Positions 12,701 to 25,393 of a stretch of 64,000 bases of DNA are shown here, piece by piece. The stretch covers positions 21,603,480 to 21,667,479 of the forward strand of contig NC_136010.1 in the NCBI RefSeq assembly GCF_048128805.1. Reading direction: 5' to 3'. The stretch comes from Centroberyx gerrardi. Taxonomy: Eukaryota > Chordata > Actinopteri > Beryciformes > Berycidae. Made by a program: the position numbers and the translations under genes. Within the stretch, counting starts at the first letter, position 1; every line of letters begins with the position of its first letter. The notes under the pieces are model-generated. The model searched no databases, was not told the origin of the DNA, and saw only the letters and a list, made by a program, of their open reading frames with translations.

Positions 12701-13458
12701 GATAGATAGCGGTGCTCATCTCAATAGGCACCAAAAAAATTCTTTTGCAGCAGAGCCCCCTTGTCTTTGACTCAAACTTCATAAATATTTACAAATCTCT
12801 CGTTAACACTTGACAGTGTTCAACACTGTCACTGCCCACAGTCTCCTTTGCAGCTTGATTAATTAATATTGCATAAACAACTTTTGTCAACATTGATAAT
12901 ATTGATCTTGGCACAGTGACAGTCCACTGAACGATCAGAGCCATGATAATGTCTGCGCATCACATTAGTGTCAAATGTTGCTTAAAATCTGTCTTGTTAT
13001 TGTTGAGTCATGTTGTGTCTATCATAGACACTAAAGGTTTTAGTGCGTCACAGGAAGGAAGCTATGTGTAAGAAGCAAGGCAACTGAAATGTAACCCCAA
13101 ATTATAATAGATATATTTTCATGGTAATTATAAAAGTAGTAAATGGAAACAATAGGTAAACTGTTTTTTTGTTTGTTTTTTGTTTTGGTTTTTTCAACTT
13201 TACTCTGACAATCTCCATGATTTTAAGCGCAGCAAGAACATTTTGGAACCATCCAAATTTTGTGGTGGAGTCATTAGTGGTGGATGCTGTTGAAGTAAAT
13301 TCAACCAATTAACTACCATTCCTTTTTGTGATTTTGTAAAAATACAACCTAGAAGGTAAAATTGTTACACTATTTACAAAAAAAATTAGCTTTTTGGTAA
13401 ATAATAGGACCCTTAATGTGTGATGTGAGACTAATCTGTTCCTCTCGTCCCGCTGAAG
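6712..13458 (+). other. kcng1: Probable kcng1 intron 1
   Basis: No coding exon is visible in these 6.7 kb. Open frames are short and unlike any family I know. Low-repeat AT-rich blocks with transcription-factor-like words are present, for example the POU octamer ATGCAAAT at 7614-7621 and the homeodomain-like string TAATTGATTTAATTAG near 12081. A near-palindrome lies at 12449-12477. Its status as an intron depends on the upstream exon call. Confidence 0.4.
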
Positions 13459-13512
13459 GTGACAGTGTACTGGTGAGAGGTTCAGCCCAGGGATGTGAGC
13501 GGGGCAGTAAAG

Positions 13513-14301
13513 ATGACCCTGCTGGCAGGCGACGGCTCCGACTATGACTACAGTGCCTTGAGCTGTGCCTCTGACACCTCCCTCAACCCACCGCCCCTCC
13601 ACGAGCAGGAGGCCCGAAAGGGAGCCTACTACAACAGGGCGCAGCGTGCCCCGGATCTCAGCAGCCTCCATGGAGAAACTCCGCTATCCAGCGCGCGTAA
13701 ACTCCACGCCATCATCAACGTGGGCGGCCTGCGCTACCAGCTGCCTTGGACCACCCTAGAGGACTTCCCCCTGTCCCGCCTGGGCCAGCTGCACCTTTGC
13801 AGCAGCTTCGACGAGATCATGCGCATCTGCGACGACTACGACGTGGCGCGCAATGAGTTCTTCTTCGACCGCAGCCCGTGCGCCTTCCGCACCATCCTGA
13901 CCTTCCTGCGGGCGGGCAAGCTGCGGTCCCTCAGGGAGATGTGCGCGCTCTCCTTCAGGGAGGAGCTGCTCTACTGGGGGGTCCCCGAGGAGAGTCTGGA
14001 GTGGTGCTGTCGCCGGCGGCTGCTGCAGCGCATGGAGGAGTGCGAGGAGATGGAGCGAGTGGAGGAAGAGGAGGATCTGCTGGAGGATCTGCTGGATTCA
14101 GACAGTGGCCACAGGGTTTCCAGCCACGCGGCAGAATCCAGACTGAGCCGGTGCATGGCCAAGCTCAGGGACATGGTGGAGAGGCCGCACTCGGGCCTCC
14201 CCGGGAAGATCTTCGCCTGTTTGTCAGTGTTGTTTGTCACCATCACTGCCATCAACCTGTCCATCAGCACCATGCCTGCCATGAGGGAGGAGGAGGAGGC
14301 G
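13513..14301 (+). CDS. kcng1: kcng1 coding exon 1
   Basis: Encodes residues 1-263: N-terminus, T1 domain and S1. The donor is GCG followed by GTGAGT, phase 0. Reading on into the intron gives a longer open frame to 14463, which is an artefact of intron retention. Confidence 0.96.
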
Positions 14302-15211
14302 GTGAGTAGACCAATGACCTTTAACAGATCACAGAGTTTGGTGATCAAAAAAGTCACTGCCCACATACATACAAAAGCTACAAAAGCAGAGACAAGACAG
14401 CTAACCATGTCAGAGCAGGAGCTCAGGTCGGTTTGGTCCATTCCTGTTCATGAAGCTTCATGAGGCCTCACGTGAAGCACTTAGCAGAAGCATACAGAAG
14501 AAATTATAATGAATTTATCCTGATAGTCTGGATGTTTACTGAATCAGCTATTCTCAAATCGAGGGTGGATGAAAGGACACTGTTAAGTGAAATCTTCTTT
14601 CATTGAACTAGTGTTTTCAAGTCAGTAATGAAAATAGACAAGAAGAAGCCACTTTGTTGACAGTGAACATATGAAGCTAGCGGCAAAGTGAGATTAGGAC
14701 TGTCTGCATTCTTCAGCAGATGTGAAGTGAGCTGAATACAGAACTCATGTGCTGTTTAGAGAAGCAGTCAGAACAAAATATCTCATTCTGGCACATTTCA
14801 TCTCAGTTCAACTGAGTCAAAGGGGAGATTGCTTAGGGTTCCACTTGTTTTGCCACATTAAAAAATAACCTGACAAAATATTTGAAAAATTCTTATAAAA
14901 TGCTCCTTATTATGTCTGACTTCAATCACATCCATAATTAGCATCTTGGCCTCTTTAGTCAAATGAAAAGGAAATTGAATATTTGAGTGGCACACTTCAT
15001 TTCTTCATAGCCGTTGTGCAGAGTTAAGTGCACACAGGATTGTAAAAATCAGTGCTTTATGTAATTATGTTGTTTCTTTTGCTGAAAATGTTGATTCTGT
15101 ATGGAGATGGAAAGTAACTGCAACTACTTCAGTGTCTATACTTGAGTAGATTGTTTTTAGAAACAGTACTTTTTAGTGCTTTTAAAATTCTGTACTTTCA
15201 CTTGTTCTTGA

Positions 15212-15246
<35 letters not shown>

Positions 15247-17035
15247 GGTGTGAGTGTGGTGGAGAGGTATCCATAATTTTAATGGTTTTCATTTGAATGT
15301 AACAGCAAGGGCATTTCAGTGTTTTATTTGGTTGTGTAGTTTCCTGGAGCTTCAGTAGATTCAGAGCACATGAAGTGTGTGATGAGTTGTACCTCTTCTG
15401 TTGTAGAGCCATATCTCCACACTTGTAAACTTGCACTGCTGAACCAAGAGCAGCTAGGAAGAAGGAAATAAAAGAAAGAAAATGAAATATTGAAATTACA
15501 AAATTAAGAGCAATGTTACCCAAGTTACAGCATTGTATCTGCTAAAGGTATCTTGTTAGACCTGACACTCTCATTTTCAATTTGCACTTCAAACAATACC
15601 TCAGTATGTATGAATTACGCTGTTTAATTAAAAGTGCCAATGAACTGAACAACAACAACTTCAGTGTCTCTCATCCGCTGCTGCCAGACAGCAAAGTGTT
15701 CCATTAAAACTGTCTAAGTGTTCCTCTCTCTGACGAAGAACGAGTTTATTGGGCATTTCAGGTGCTTGGATGGGCCTGTTCAAACCATTTCCTACTCTGT
15801 AGGAGTGTGTTTCATAATGATTTTTTTCCCTGATATGGACTGCACTCAAAGGCTGTGTGCCATGCACTATGTGCTTTGAAACGCTTTGAATCTTATTTCA
15901 GCCAAGCACTGAATCATAACAACCTCTGAGAAAAATGCTGTCCTCAAATGAAAAAACAAATATTAAAAACAGCATATCAATTTAATAGGGTTTGAGCTTA
16001 GATAGTATTCTTTGGCAAAGCCTCACTCAGTTCGACAGCTTTTGTCCACATGAACCAAGAAAGTGCGATTTGGGTGCAAGATGATCATGATCTCTGACGG
16101 TTAAATATTTGTCCTTTTAGAAATATTTTGTAGGTCAAAGTGCTCAATGTTTATCTCTTAGATTTCACATTGAAGTGGCTCCCTCTAGTGACGACAGCCA
16201 CCACTCACACATGATGATGATGATGACAAAGCTCACCACCGTTTCTCTCCATTAGGGCACATGTTCCCAGATGTGCTACAACATCTTCATCGTGGAGACG
16301 GTGTGCGTGGCCTGGTTCTCCCTGGAGTTCACCCTGCGCTTCATTCAGGACCGCAGCAAGCTGGCCTTCCTCAGACGGCCCCTCAACCTGATAGACGTGG
16401 TGGCCATCCTGCCGTACTACATCACCCTGGTGGTGGACAGCACCTCCACGGGGGAGAAGCGGCTGGGCTCCGGCAGCAGCTACCTGGACAAAGTGGGCCT
16501 GGTGCTGCGCGTCCTGAGGGCCCTGCGCATCCTCTACGTGATGCGGCTGGCTCGCCACTCGCTGGGCCTGCAGACTCTGGGCCTGACGGCGCGCCGCTGC
16601 ACGCGGGAGTTCGGCCTGCTGCTCCTCTTCCTGTGCGTGGCCATCGCGCTGTTCTCCCCCTTACTGTACTTGATCGAGAACGAGATGGCCACCACGCAGG
16701 AGTTCAGCAGCATCCCCGCCACCTACTGGTGGGCCGTCATCACCATGACGACAGTGGGCTACGGGGACATGGTGCCGAGGAGCATCCCGGGCCAGGTGGT
16801 GGCTCTGAGCAGCATCCTAAGCGGGATCCTCCTCATGGCCTTCCCGGTCACCTCCATCTTCCACACCTTCTCACGGTCCTACGTGGAGCTGAAGCAAGAG
16901 CAGCAGAGGCTGCTGCAGAGGCGGACGCACTTTCTGCTGCGCAGCCGCATGGCCGGCCTGGGCAGCAACCTCTCCCTGGAGAGTGACATGCTCTTCCCCA
17001 TGGGGCCGTCTGACGCCAGAGACCTGGAGGACTGA
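13513..17035 (+). CDS. kcng1: kcng1: potassium channel Kv6.1, electrically silent alpha subunit (2 coding exons)
   Basis: The gene encodes a modulatory voltage-gated K+ channel subunit. Known Kv6 members do not form channels alone; they assemble with Kv2 subunits at the plasma membrane and shift their gating. Joined exons 13513-14301 and 16256-17035 give 522 residues (human Kv6.1 has 513). Visible parts are the N-terminus MTLLAGDGSDYDYSALSC, closely matching mammalian KCNG1; the T1 tetramerisation domain (about 67-165); an acidic linker (about 177-197); S1 (233-252); S2 (270-292); S3 (306-323); S4 with RVLRALRILYVMRLAR (348-363); S5 (379-402); the pore helix and selectivity filter TVGYGD (429-434); and S6 (445-469). 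S6 carries PVT where Kv2 has the hinge PxP, as expected for silent subunits. An in-frame GTG upstream at 13495 is not used; the ATG at 13513 aligns with the family start. Confidence 0.97.
14302..16255 (+). other. kcng1: kcng1 intron between coding exons
   Basis: A GT-AG intron (GTGAGT...CATTAG) placed after S1, within the S1-S2 linker, where the mammalian KCNG1 intron also lies by residue alignment. It contains a (TG)n run at 15212-15246 and nothing else recognisable. Confidence 0.93.
15212..15246. repeat. (TA)n(TG)n microsatellite
   Basis: A short AT run passes into a TG run, inside the kcng1 intron. Confidence 0.93.
16256..17035 (+). CDS. kcng1: kcng1 coding exon 2
   Basis: Encodes residues 264-522: S2 to S6 and the C-terminal tail, ending DARDLED then TGA. 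It is GC-rich compared with the flanking intron. Its high GC content opens long overlapping frames in other registers, which are not genes. Confidence 0.97.
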   Translation, partial: GTCSQMCYNIFIVETVCVAWFSLEFTLRFIQDRSKLAFLRRPLNLIDVVAILPYYITLVVDSTSTGEKRLGSGSSYLDKVGLVLRVLRALRILYVMRLARHSLGLQTLGLTARRCTREFGLLLLFLCVAIALFSPLLYLIENEMATTQEFSSIPATYWWAVITMTTVGYGDMVPRSIPGQVVALSSILSGILLMAFPVTSIFHTFSRSYVELKQEQQRLLQRRTHFLLRSRMAGLGSNLSLESDMLFPMGPSDARDLED

Positions 17036-17490
17036 GAGTGCTGGGGAGGACAGGACATGATTAACTGAGGGAAGGAGAGAACGAGAGGATAGGGGAGATT
17101 ACAGTGAGCCTGGGAAGAAGAGAGAAACAGTCAGACATTGGAGAGAAAGATAAGGGTGAAGAGGAAGGAATGCAGCTTGAGGGGTGGAGACAGAAGCCTA
17201 TAGATATGAAGCAGAAAAAGAAAGGAAATTTTAAAAATGTTCTCAGAGATGGAGCCTTGCTGGGTAACAGTGAATGTGTGGATAGACTAGACAGGAAGGA
17301 TGCAGGATATGGCAGCAGAAGGGAGAAGGGGATGAGAGGAGGTTTAGAAACAACTGCTTCCATCAAAGAGACAATGTCAACTCAGATTGCCAGCATTGTG
17401 ATTCAAGCTGTATCACACCATGGTCACAGAATCTAAGATGTATGTCCAACTGTCAAAAGATCCCAATAAACTTCATTAAGGTATCCAAGC
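17036..17490 (+). other. kcng1: kcng1 3'UTR
   Basis: Runs from the TGA to shortly after the AATAAA hexamer. It is purine-rich (GGAGAGA-type) in its first 300 bases. The exact cleavage point cannot be read. Confidence 0.65.
17465..17470 (+). terminator. kcng1: Poly(A) signal AATAAA for kcng1
   Basis: The canonical hexamer lies 430 bases after the stop codon and is the first AATAAA downstream. Confidence 0.6.
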
Positions 17491-18699
17491 ATAACAATGG
17501 TGTATATTTAGAGTCATATATTGAAATATATTGTGATTCACACATACAGTACGGTTGGTTTGACACAATAAGAAATAACTAAAGCGCACATGACCCAACA
17601 GAATATGATGTTCTTCAGCTCTGATTTCTACAGAATGTATGATGTCATGGATTGGTGATGTCATGTGGGAGTCAGCCAGTGTAATTTAATGGAAGATGCC
17701 ATCTGCTTGTGTTCACCCCTTAAAAGAGGTCAATGGAGTTTTTATCAGAGTTAATATGACCCTAAGTCCAATGAAGCATACCAATGATTTTCTGAATGAC
17801 TGCTCACACTCAGAAAACTGTTTGGTTCCTTGATATTTTCCCATCTGGCACTATGAGTGTCAACATATTATTTTTGCTGTATGTTGTCTACCTTCTTCTA
17901 TAGTCCTGGAGGTTGTACCTGTATATGCAATTTTTTTTTTTTTAATACTTTGAAACATTTTTGAACATAGCATTTTTGTGCCTGTACTGTAAACCCTGTC
18001 TTGCCCAAATTTATTGTCATAAACTAGAAATGACTATGTGACTTTTCTTTTTAATATCCATATTTATTCCTCTCTTTAAAGTGGATCTTACGTGAATTCC
18101 GACTGCTTCACTGTTTGTTTGTCGCTTCACATTTGACCAGTAGGAGGCAGCATTGTGTCACAAAATGGACGTGCAGCCCATAGGAGCCTGATGATGAAAC
18201 ATCCTTACATTTTACCACAAAATACCAAACAGTCCGTTTTTTCCCCTACTGTCTCGGCTTCTTTTCCACCAAGCGGCCTATGCCTGCATCACAACCTAGG
18301 CCATATAATGCAAAAGATAGTTTGCAATACACATACATAGGCCTACCTGAGAATATCAGACCTGTGTAGAATGGCTGTAATCACTTTACCTCCATTTTAG
18401 TAGCAGTAATTCCCCTTCACTGTATTTAAAGCAAAGATAACAGTTGAGGTCAACACAGATCTGAATGTCTGTAAATGTCGGCAATTCCAAAACAAATGAT
18501 TGAATTTGAATGAAACATTCAAAATCCATCAGTGTATATCAGCTGCACTTCAGTTCAACTTGCCATTCCTGTTTCCATTTCCAATTCAAAACAGAGTCCA
18601 AATGTACTGACTCTGAGTTGACTATAATTTCCCAAACTCTAAAATATTTACATCTGGCATAAACCACAGGCACCATAACGTGGAGCCAAATATGGACCT
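17491..18699. other. Intergenic region kcng1-src
   Basis: About 1.2 kb of AT-rich DNA with no supported gene. It includes a T-run at 17932-17943. The short distance means the src promoter sits close behind the kcng1 poly(A) site. Confidence 0.6.
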
Positions 18700-19000
18700 G
18701 AGCCCCTCGTTGTAAAGGCGGGGCTTCCGGGATACGCCATTCAGCTAAATCAGAAGCCAATTATACACAAACAATCCCACCAATCAGAGCGTGACAATCC
18801 GCTGCAGGCTCCTCCCCCCCCCTCCCCTCCCTCTCCACCGCACACCCCAATGTTTTGGTCGTGATTTCCCTGCGCGTTAATTGCTGCAGGACTCGCCGGG
18901 GCCCCACATGAAATACGACGTTAATACAGTTTATACCCAATCCGGCCATTCCACCGGTCTCCAGCCTCTCTTCCTTCAACCAACCGGCTTATTTAGATGA
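18700..19000 (+). promoter_or_regulatory. src: Probable src promoter (CpG-rich)
   Basis: CpG density rises sharply here. A CCAAT-type word (CACCAATCAGAGCG, near 18777-18790) and C-rich tracts (18811-18836) precede GC-rich sequence. No TATA box is evident. This is consistent with the housekeeping-type promoter of src-family genes. Confidence 0.5.
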
Positions 19001-19278
19001 AGCATGTTCGCCGCTGCGCTTCGGAGGCATTCCCCGTCATGACCTTACCGGCCCGCCCCTCCAGTTGAATGGGATCCCTCATCGCCACTCTCTCGCTCGC
19101 TTGGCATCGACTGTCTCTGCTGCCGCCGCCGCCGCCGCTGCTACCGAGCACCGATTTGGGGAATCTGTGAGCTTATCGTCTCTTTATTAACCAATTCATT
19201 AATGGTTTGATGCGAAACCCATCTGTGTGATCGGCGGAAGAGCGACAACGCCACATCTCCGGTAGCCTGCGCGTCAGG
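19001..19278 (+). other. src: Probable src non-coding exon 1
   Basis: A GC-rich block with a (GCC)n run (about 19121-19138) ends in a consensus donor, CAGG followed by GTGAGT at 19279. The src start codon lies 15 kb downstream directly behind a splice acceptor, so an upstream 5'UTR exon is required. This is the best candidate. The transcription start is not defined. Confidence 0.55.
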
Positions 19279-20299
19279 GTGAGTAAACTTGTTATTTTAG
19301 TGTGAGTGACTTCAGTAATGACAGACGGACAGTCGGGGGGTCTGGGCTATTAAAAATGAATGAGGGTACATTTTGATCTCGACACTGCCGCAACGTGACT
19401 CAGTTTACCCTCCTTTATAGCCAACATAAATCTTTATGACCTAATTTTGGTCATAAAGTTGAATCAGACCTGTAAGTTATATGAGAATTGGGTCTTTTTA
19501 GGGGGAAAACACGAATTAATGCATTTTCTGAAAATATCATTGATTTTGTTCATATTGGTGGTTGTTTGCTTTATGATGGTCATAGTTTACCCACCTTTTT
19601 ATTTACCTAGTAGGCTAATATGTCAGTGTGTGAGGTAGAGGCTTGTCAGAGATTTTCTAAAACCCAAACCGCAGTCTTTGATGTAGGCTGCATACTGTAC
19701 AGTCCCTGATCTACTATACTTGTGGGACCCAGCTGGAACACGTAGCTCTTTCTTTTCTATTGTCAAGTGTACTTTTTAATGTGCACATCCCCGTTTTTAA
19801 GGGAAGTGGCTCCCTGGGTGGATTCTGATCTTTCAAGCAGAGAGAGAAACTTATGGAGGCGGTCTCAAACCAGCACCAACACCTGTAGTGACGCTCTTTA
19901 TGGGCGACCTGCTGTGGTTTTATGTGTGAGTGAGTGAGAACATGGGTGGGAATGGATATTACATAGTATAAATCTCTTGAATGTGATATAGTTAACATGT
20001 TTGGAATGCATTTCTGCTTGTTCGCAGAGCGCTGCAGGATCCCACTCACTTAAGATATGGGCTGTCATATGCTTAGGATTAGTGCTCTCCCACTCAACAT
20101 GACTCAAAAGGCCAGATATTGACTCTAATGTGGTGGTAACTAATAATAGAAAACACTAGATATACATGCACTTCAAAGTCATTTACTTTGCACTGCTCTA
20201 GTCTGTCATTTATCTCTATAGCCCATCACCTTGAGCATACAATGTTTAGATGCCATCCATATTTTTCTAGATTTTCCAGCCCTTCACCATTCATTGCCC

Positions 20300-20450
20300 T
20301 GTATTTATAAATCCAGTCTCTCAAAGCCAGACTGCTGATCTAGGATCACTGAACAGATCCACTAACCTAGCCTGTTTCATTGATCCTGATCTAGAAAACT
20401 GAAGCTAGATCAGCGTCTAGACTAGATTTACTCTGAGACACTTAAATATC
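20300..20450. repeat. Diverged interspersed repeat related to the element at 36416
   Basis: Shares the words AGATCAGC and TTACTCTGAGACACTT with the inverted-repeat element at 36416-36580, so it is probably a diverged member of the same family. Its ends are not clear. Confidence 0.45.
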
Positions 20451-20563
20451 TGCCTGTCATTGTGTGCAAGACGTCATTGTGTGACACATTTGCTATCATA
20501 ACAGTATAACAGATATAACACTTTGTACAGCCCTTGTGCTCTCAAGTGGGTTTTTTTTTTGTT

Positions 20564-20620
20564 ACACACACACACACACACACATACACACTCACACACA
20601 AACACGCACAAAACACACAT
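20564..20620. repeat. (CA)n microsatellite
   Basis: A CA run with a few interruptions, following a ten-base T tract. Confidence 0.9.
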
Positions 20621-23600
20621 ACCCGCTGTTCCTCTACAGCAGTGTGTTTCTGCAGCCTTGTGATCTTCCTTGAAACCTAAATATTGTGTATAAACAAAGA
20701 CGGCGAATTCCAGTGTCTTTTTTTTTGTTGTGACTCTCTAATCTTCTCTTCAATCTGAAATATTCTACCGCAGATTTATTTCCAAGATGCATCACTAATT
20801 TTTTAAATGAAAATAGAATTGCTATTACATTTGATTATCAGTAGAGTAGTGCATTAGACTAATCCTCCACAGATTTTGACCTTGTTTGTATTTTCGTGTG
20901 TTTTCCTGGAGGAATTATGATGCTTGGCAGCAGGCGAGCACAAAGATATTATATTCCATGGATTCAGTATCCTAAAATTCCATATTGGGCCAATGACATG
21001 CAAACTGATGCTGGAGATGAAGCTCCGTTGCATGTAAACATCCCAGGGCATGCATGATGAGTGCCGCCTGTTTATTTTATTGTCCCCCCACTTCAATTCA
21101 CACTTCTAAATAATACAGCCACTGCTTATGATGGGATGCAGAGTTTCTTTAAATGTAAATATCTATAAAAATAAATGGCTTTACACCAATTCTGCACAGG
21201 GATCTGCAGCCAAGCGGCGAATGAGAAGTGTTTCTCAAAGTGGTACGAGACGCTCCATTGTACGTCCTAACTGCCAGATTTCAGGCTTCACAGAGGGGAC
21301 CTAATGCTGCTTGGAATCCTGTGAATGCCCTCCGGTGAAAGCCGTCGAAGTTTATGTCAGTTCCAATGAGATCGCCAAAAAGTGGCTCTTGAGGCAGAAA
21401 TTCCTGTTAATTGGCAACGTGGCTGTGGACTGGCCCCTTTGTTCGCCCTTATACTGGAGCGGTCTGTCTGTCAGGGTGATACACTGGGCCTGGCATCAAT
21501 GAACTGCTTGTTTCCACAGCTATCCGGCCCTGGAGGATCAGCCTCTTTCAAGACAAGTTGTTTCCACTTGCAGAGTCGTCTTTGTGCACGTAATCAAAAA
21601 GATGGAAGGGGGCTATTTAGAGGTGGTCTATAGACTTGACTATTTCTCAAGCATCCCAGCCAAGCATTTGTAATAGCCGTGTGTGTATTTTTGCCCCTGT
21701 GTTGTTTTGAATTTGACTGCACAGAAGCAAGCTGAGCGGCTGAATGAAAAGCGAGAGGCTGTACTGTAGCTCGCGGTTTTTGCTGAGATCATCTCCTGAT
21801 CTACTGAGTGTCCCACTTTCCTTCAGGTCAGATGAGGATCAATTGGCACCGAGTTCTGAGGACATATTGTAATTGCTTATGATATTATGAAGAGGAGCTG
21901 GCTTATTGGCCAGAGGAACAGAAATAAAGGGATGGCTCACAAATGGCAGGATGGAAGGAAGACAGTAAATGAGTCGGGAGGGGCTCCAGAGAAGAGTAGT
22001 GGTGTGCCTCTGCTTTGTTGAAACAACACAGTATTCCCTCTTGGCTTTGGGAGTACTTCCCAAACAAAACACTTGTCTGATGCCAGCGTCAACCCCTCTT
22101 CAATTTGGCAATGAGATGTACGATTTACTCCAACGAGAGAGAGAGAGAGAGAGAGAGAGGGGCATTGTATAGATTGGGGGGGAGCATGAGATTTGCGACA
22201 GACTCCCACTGATGGAACCCGTTGAATTTTTCATGTGGCAGACACTAAACTTCTGTCGCTCTGGCCCAGTTTTGGTGCTAATTAGTGCCCAGTTATGTTC
22301 AAGGGCATTTGGTTGAGCAAGGGAATGCCAGTGCCACCTGTTCTCTGCCTCTCTCTCTCTCTCTCTGTCTCTCTGTCTCTCTCTCTCACTCTCTGTCTGT
22401 CTTTCTCTACATCTTTCTCTCTGTTAAGGCTTTGTGAGTGGCCCACTTTAGTGTCAGTCAGCAGTAGGGATGCCTGAGTGGAATATCTATCTACCTATAT
22501 GCATTCTTCTTAATCGTCAGTGTAGGCTTCGCTGCTAGCCTGACCAATAATCTAAAGTTTGACTTTCACTTCCATGTTAATTCAACCTTGTAACCTTCAC
22601 TAATACTGTACTACTACCTGAATTGGTGACCGCAGTGGAGAAACGCAAGCACAGTACGCAAACATGAAGCCACAACGCCGTCCATTTTAAAGTCTCCAGC
22701 AGTTGAATGATAATAAGGACGCAGGACTGCAGCACTCTGACTTATCAATCTCCCTCCAGTTCTCTGTCAGAGGGGCCTGTGGTTGTCAGCGATTTGAATG
22801 GAGTAACTGACAGTGGTTTGATAGAGACAAACAGAGGAGGGCTTGTGTCCTCCCAGGATCCCCGGCCACTTCCTGTCCCTCTGCCCTGGGAACAGGCCAG
22901 GGTGACACAGGCCATGCATCTCCACTCAATCCCCCCACTGTTGCCATTGTGGAAAAGGCGATCGCTCTCACACCCTCGTTCTCGGCGCTCCGCACAAGTC
23001 CGCCCCGCACGTTTCTGGTGACAGGAAAGGCGTCTCTGGCATTCAGAAAGATGCCTCTGTGTGTGTCTTTGTGTAGGCGCAGCTGTGCCAGGCTGATCAG
23101 GGTGATGAGACGCTGGGAAGAGTGCATGCTGCTCTCTCCCTCCTTTCAGCTACTGCCCAGACCGGCTTGGGCTTTTACTCCGCTCAAAACGTGAGGTTCT
23201 CCCTCTTGGGAAAATCACTACAGTATGTTGACATGGGAGTTTTATGTAGATCCTGTATTAGCCGAAGCAATTGACCCTGGCAGGCTGGACCTCTTGCCCC
23301 GGCAGAGCTTATAATCCGAGTAAAACCAGATAACAGGAACATTTTTGTCTGGAATTTCCTAAATGAAATGCGCCTTACTTTTGGATCATAGGGATGTGGG
23401 TAAACAATGTCATTTCAGATCCTTTCACAAGGGGCACATGAGCACAATCAGAATGTACAGTGAATTTGAAATAATTTGTCTGAAGAAATAATATGAATTA
23501 CTTAATTCCCTTTAAAATATGGAGTTTTTTCCCAAATACGTTCTCTTTGCTTCAAAACCTCTGAGGCCTGCAGGAAGGTGCGTGAACTCTGTTTTGAGAT

Positions 23601-25367
23601 GTCAGATTTCTCCTCTGCAGTCTCAAAGCTCTGAGGAGTGTGATGCGAAACAGCTAGAAAACTGTTTCGTACTCCTCAGCGCTGCACGTGTGACTGCAAT
23701 CCTTTGATTCTCAGTGTTCCTGCCCTTTCCGTGCACCTTGCTAGCTGGTGAAGTTGTGCCAGAAGACTAACTCAACAGTTAGAAAATGACAGGTGAACAT
23801 GAGCAGAAAGGGGAGGGCAGGAATTAAATCATTCATGCTCTGAGCGGGACATAATTTCTTCCCTAAACGCTAGCTCATGTCCCTCAGTACAGGATGTGTT
23901 CTCCTGGGCTCTGGCCTCTGTGGTCGCCCCTGTCTGTTGTGATGTTTGTCTGGATGTGATGCGGAGCGGCGGCGGCTCCCAAGGGCTCTGCTTCCTCTTC
24001 CTCAGCAGTGAACCCGCCCCGCCGCATCTTATGGAAGCGCCACCCAGACGGGCCTCCCTGCTGATCGCCTAGCAGGCAGCTTCCCCGCTGCACTCGCTGC
24101 TTCACCGCCCCGGCGAGGGCCATTTGAATATTGAAATCAGGGCCTGGTGAACAAAGGGGAGGTTTAACAGAGATGGACGAAATCACTCCAGTGTCGGGGG
24201 GCCTCGCCCTCCAATCTGCTATGGAAATGCCATGGCAGGGTGCTGTTATGTTTGATGATGATGCGTGACACGGGCATATTTTAAAATTTAATGGACGACC
24301 CTGCCGCTTGTTTCTTCTTTTGTTGCTCTTATTTGTCTGTGTCTGAAAGTGGGGCGCTCCATTATCTGTCACAAGCTGTTAGAATTTAGTTGATTGCCTT
24401 CTGGATACGACTGGAAACTGTAGTTCACTGACTGCGGGTAATTCCCCAAAAACAGGACCTTTGTGGCCTTTGCGTATTTTCGGTTTGAATTCAGCGAAAG
24501 CAGCCATAGCAGTGTTGAAACAGCATGGTTTACATGCTACTGCCTCTGCACAGAAGAGCTGTTTTTAGATGTTGTGCTGTTCCCCTGCCTTATAATGTTT
24601 GGTGTGATTTCATAACAACTTCATTTTTCACCCTTCAATATTTGTGAGCTAAGACAGCCTCTAGTATGTTTTCTACACTCCTAAACAGTATTGGAGGCTT
24701 TTGCTATTTTGAGGCAAACAAGCGTCACAAACGCTAGTATCCACTGGTGATCAATCACAGCAAATGGCACTTTGAGCGCGCATTTGTGTACATTCTGTGT
24801 TGACAATAAACGCAATCTGGTTTAGTGCTTTTTCTTGGCAGAGCGAACAGCCACAGCGTGTAAAACATGCTCGCTGCCTTGAATCCACACATTTTTTGTT
24901 TCTGACTTGGTGTGAAACGTGGCTGTTTGACACGGCGCTCTCTTCCCCCCCGACAGTAAGACATGCTGGGAATGTTCTGGGGTGGCATCTGGCTCGGGGC
25001 GACCTGTGCGCCTGAACATCCCGGGCGGACGGTGTCTCTACCTGCTCCCTGTGCATTCCTGCTGTGGGCTGTGTGAGACGGAGAGGAGTTGGAACTCGCC
25101 TTGTCCTCCACTCTGCATTCCTCAACCATGACTGGGCTCAGTCACTCTGCTGCAACAAACCTGGGAATGCCACAGCACACGCACATACCACACACACACA
25201 TACACACATACACACATACAAATAGCTATACACACCTGGCTCACTGTCACACCTCGGTGAAACAGGCTCACTCATATTTGAACATGTTTGGAGGGTTATG
25301 TTTCGTGTTGCTATGCCGTGAGCTGGAATTTTATATTTTATTTGCTTTGTTGAACCGCCCTTCTATG

Positions 25368-25393
25368 TATTATATATATATATTATATATACA
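25368..25393. repeat. (TA)n microsatellite
   Basis: A short alternating TA tract. Confidence 0.85.

Noticed and set aside
13971..14441. 156-residue antisense frame over kcng1 exon 1
   Set aside because: Antisense shadow with Ser runs caused by the acidic codons of the sense strand; no family resemblance.
13495..14463. 322-residue open frame starting 18 bases before the kcng1 ATG and running past exon 1
   Set aside because: The upstream start is a GTG, the real family start is the ATG at 13513, and the last 54 residues are intron after a clear GTGAGT donor.
16261..16986. 241-residue frame overlapping kcng1 exon 2 in another register
   Set aside because: It is a shadow of a GC-rich coding exon; the other frame is a full Kv6 channel core.
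23884..24372. 162-residue - strand frame in src intron 1
   Set aside because: No recognisable domain and no splice or promoter context; the GC-richer block may be regulatory, not coding.
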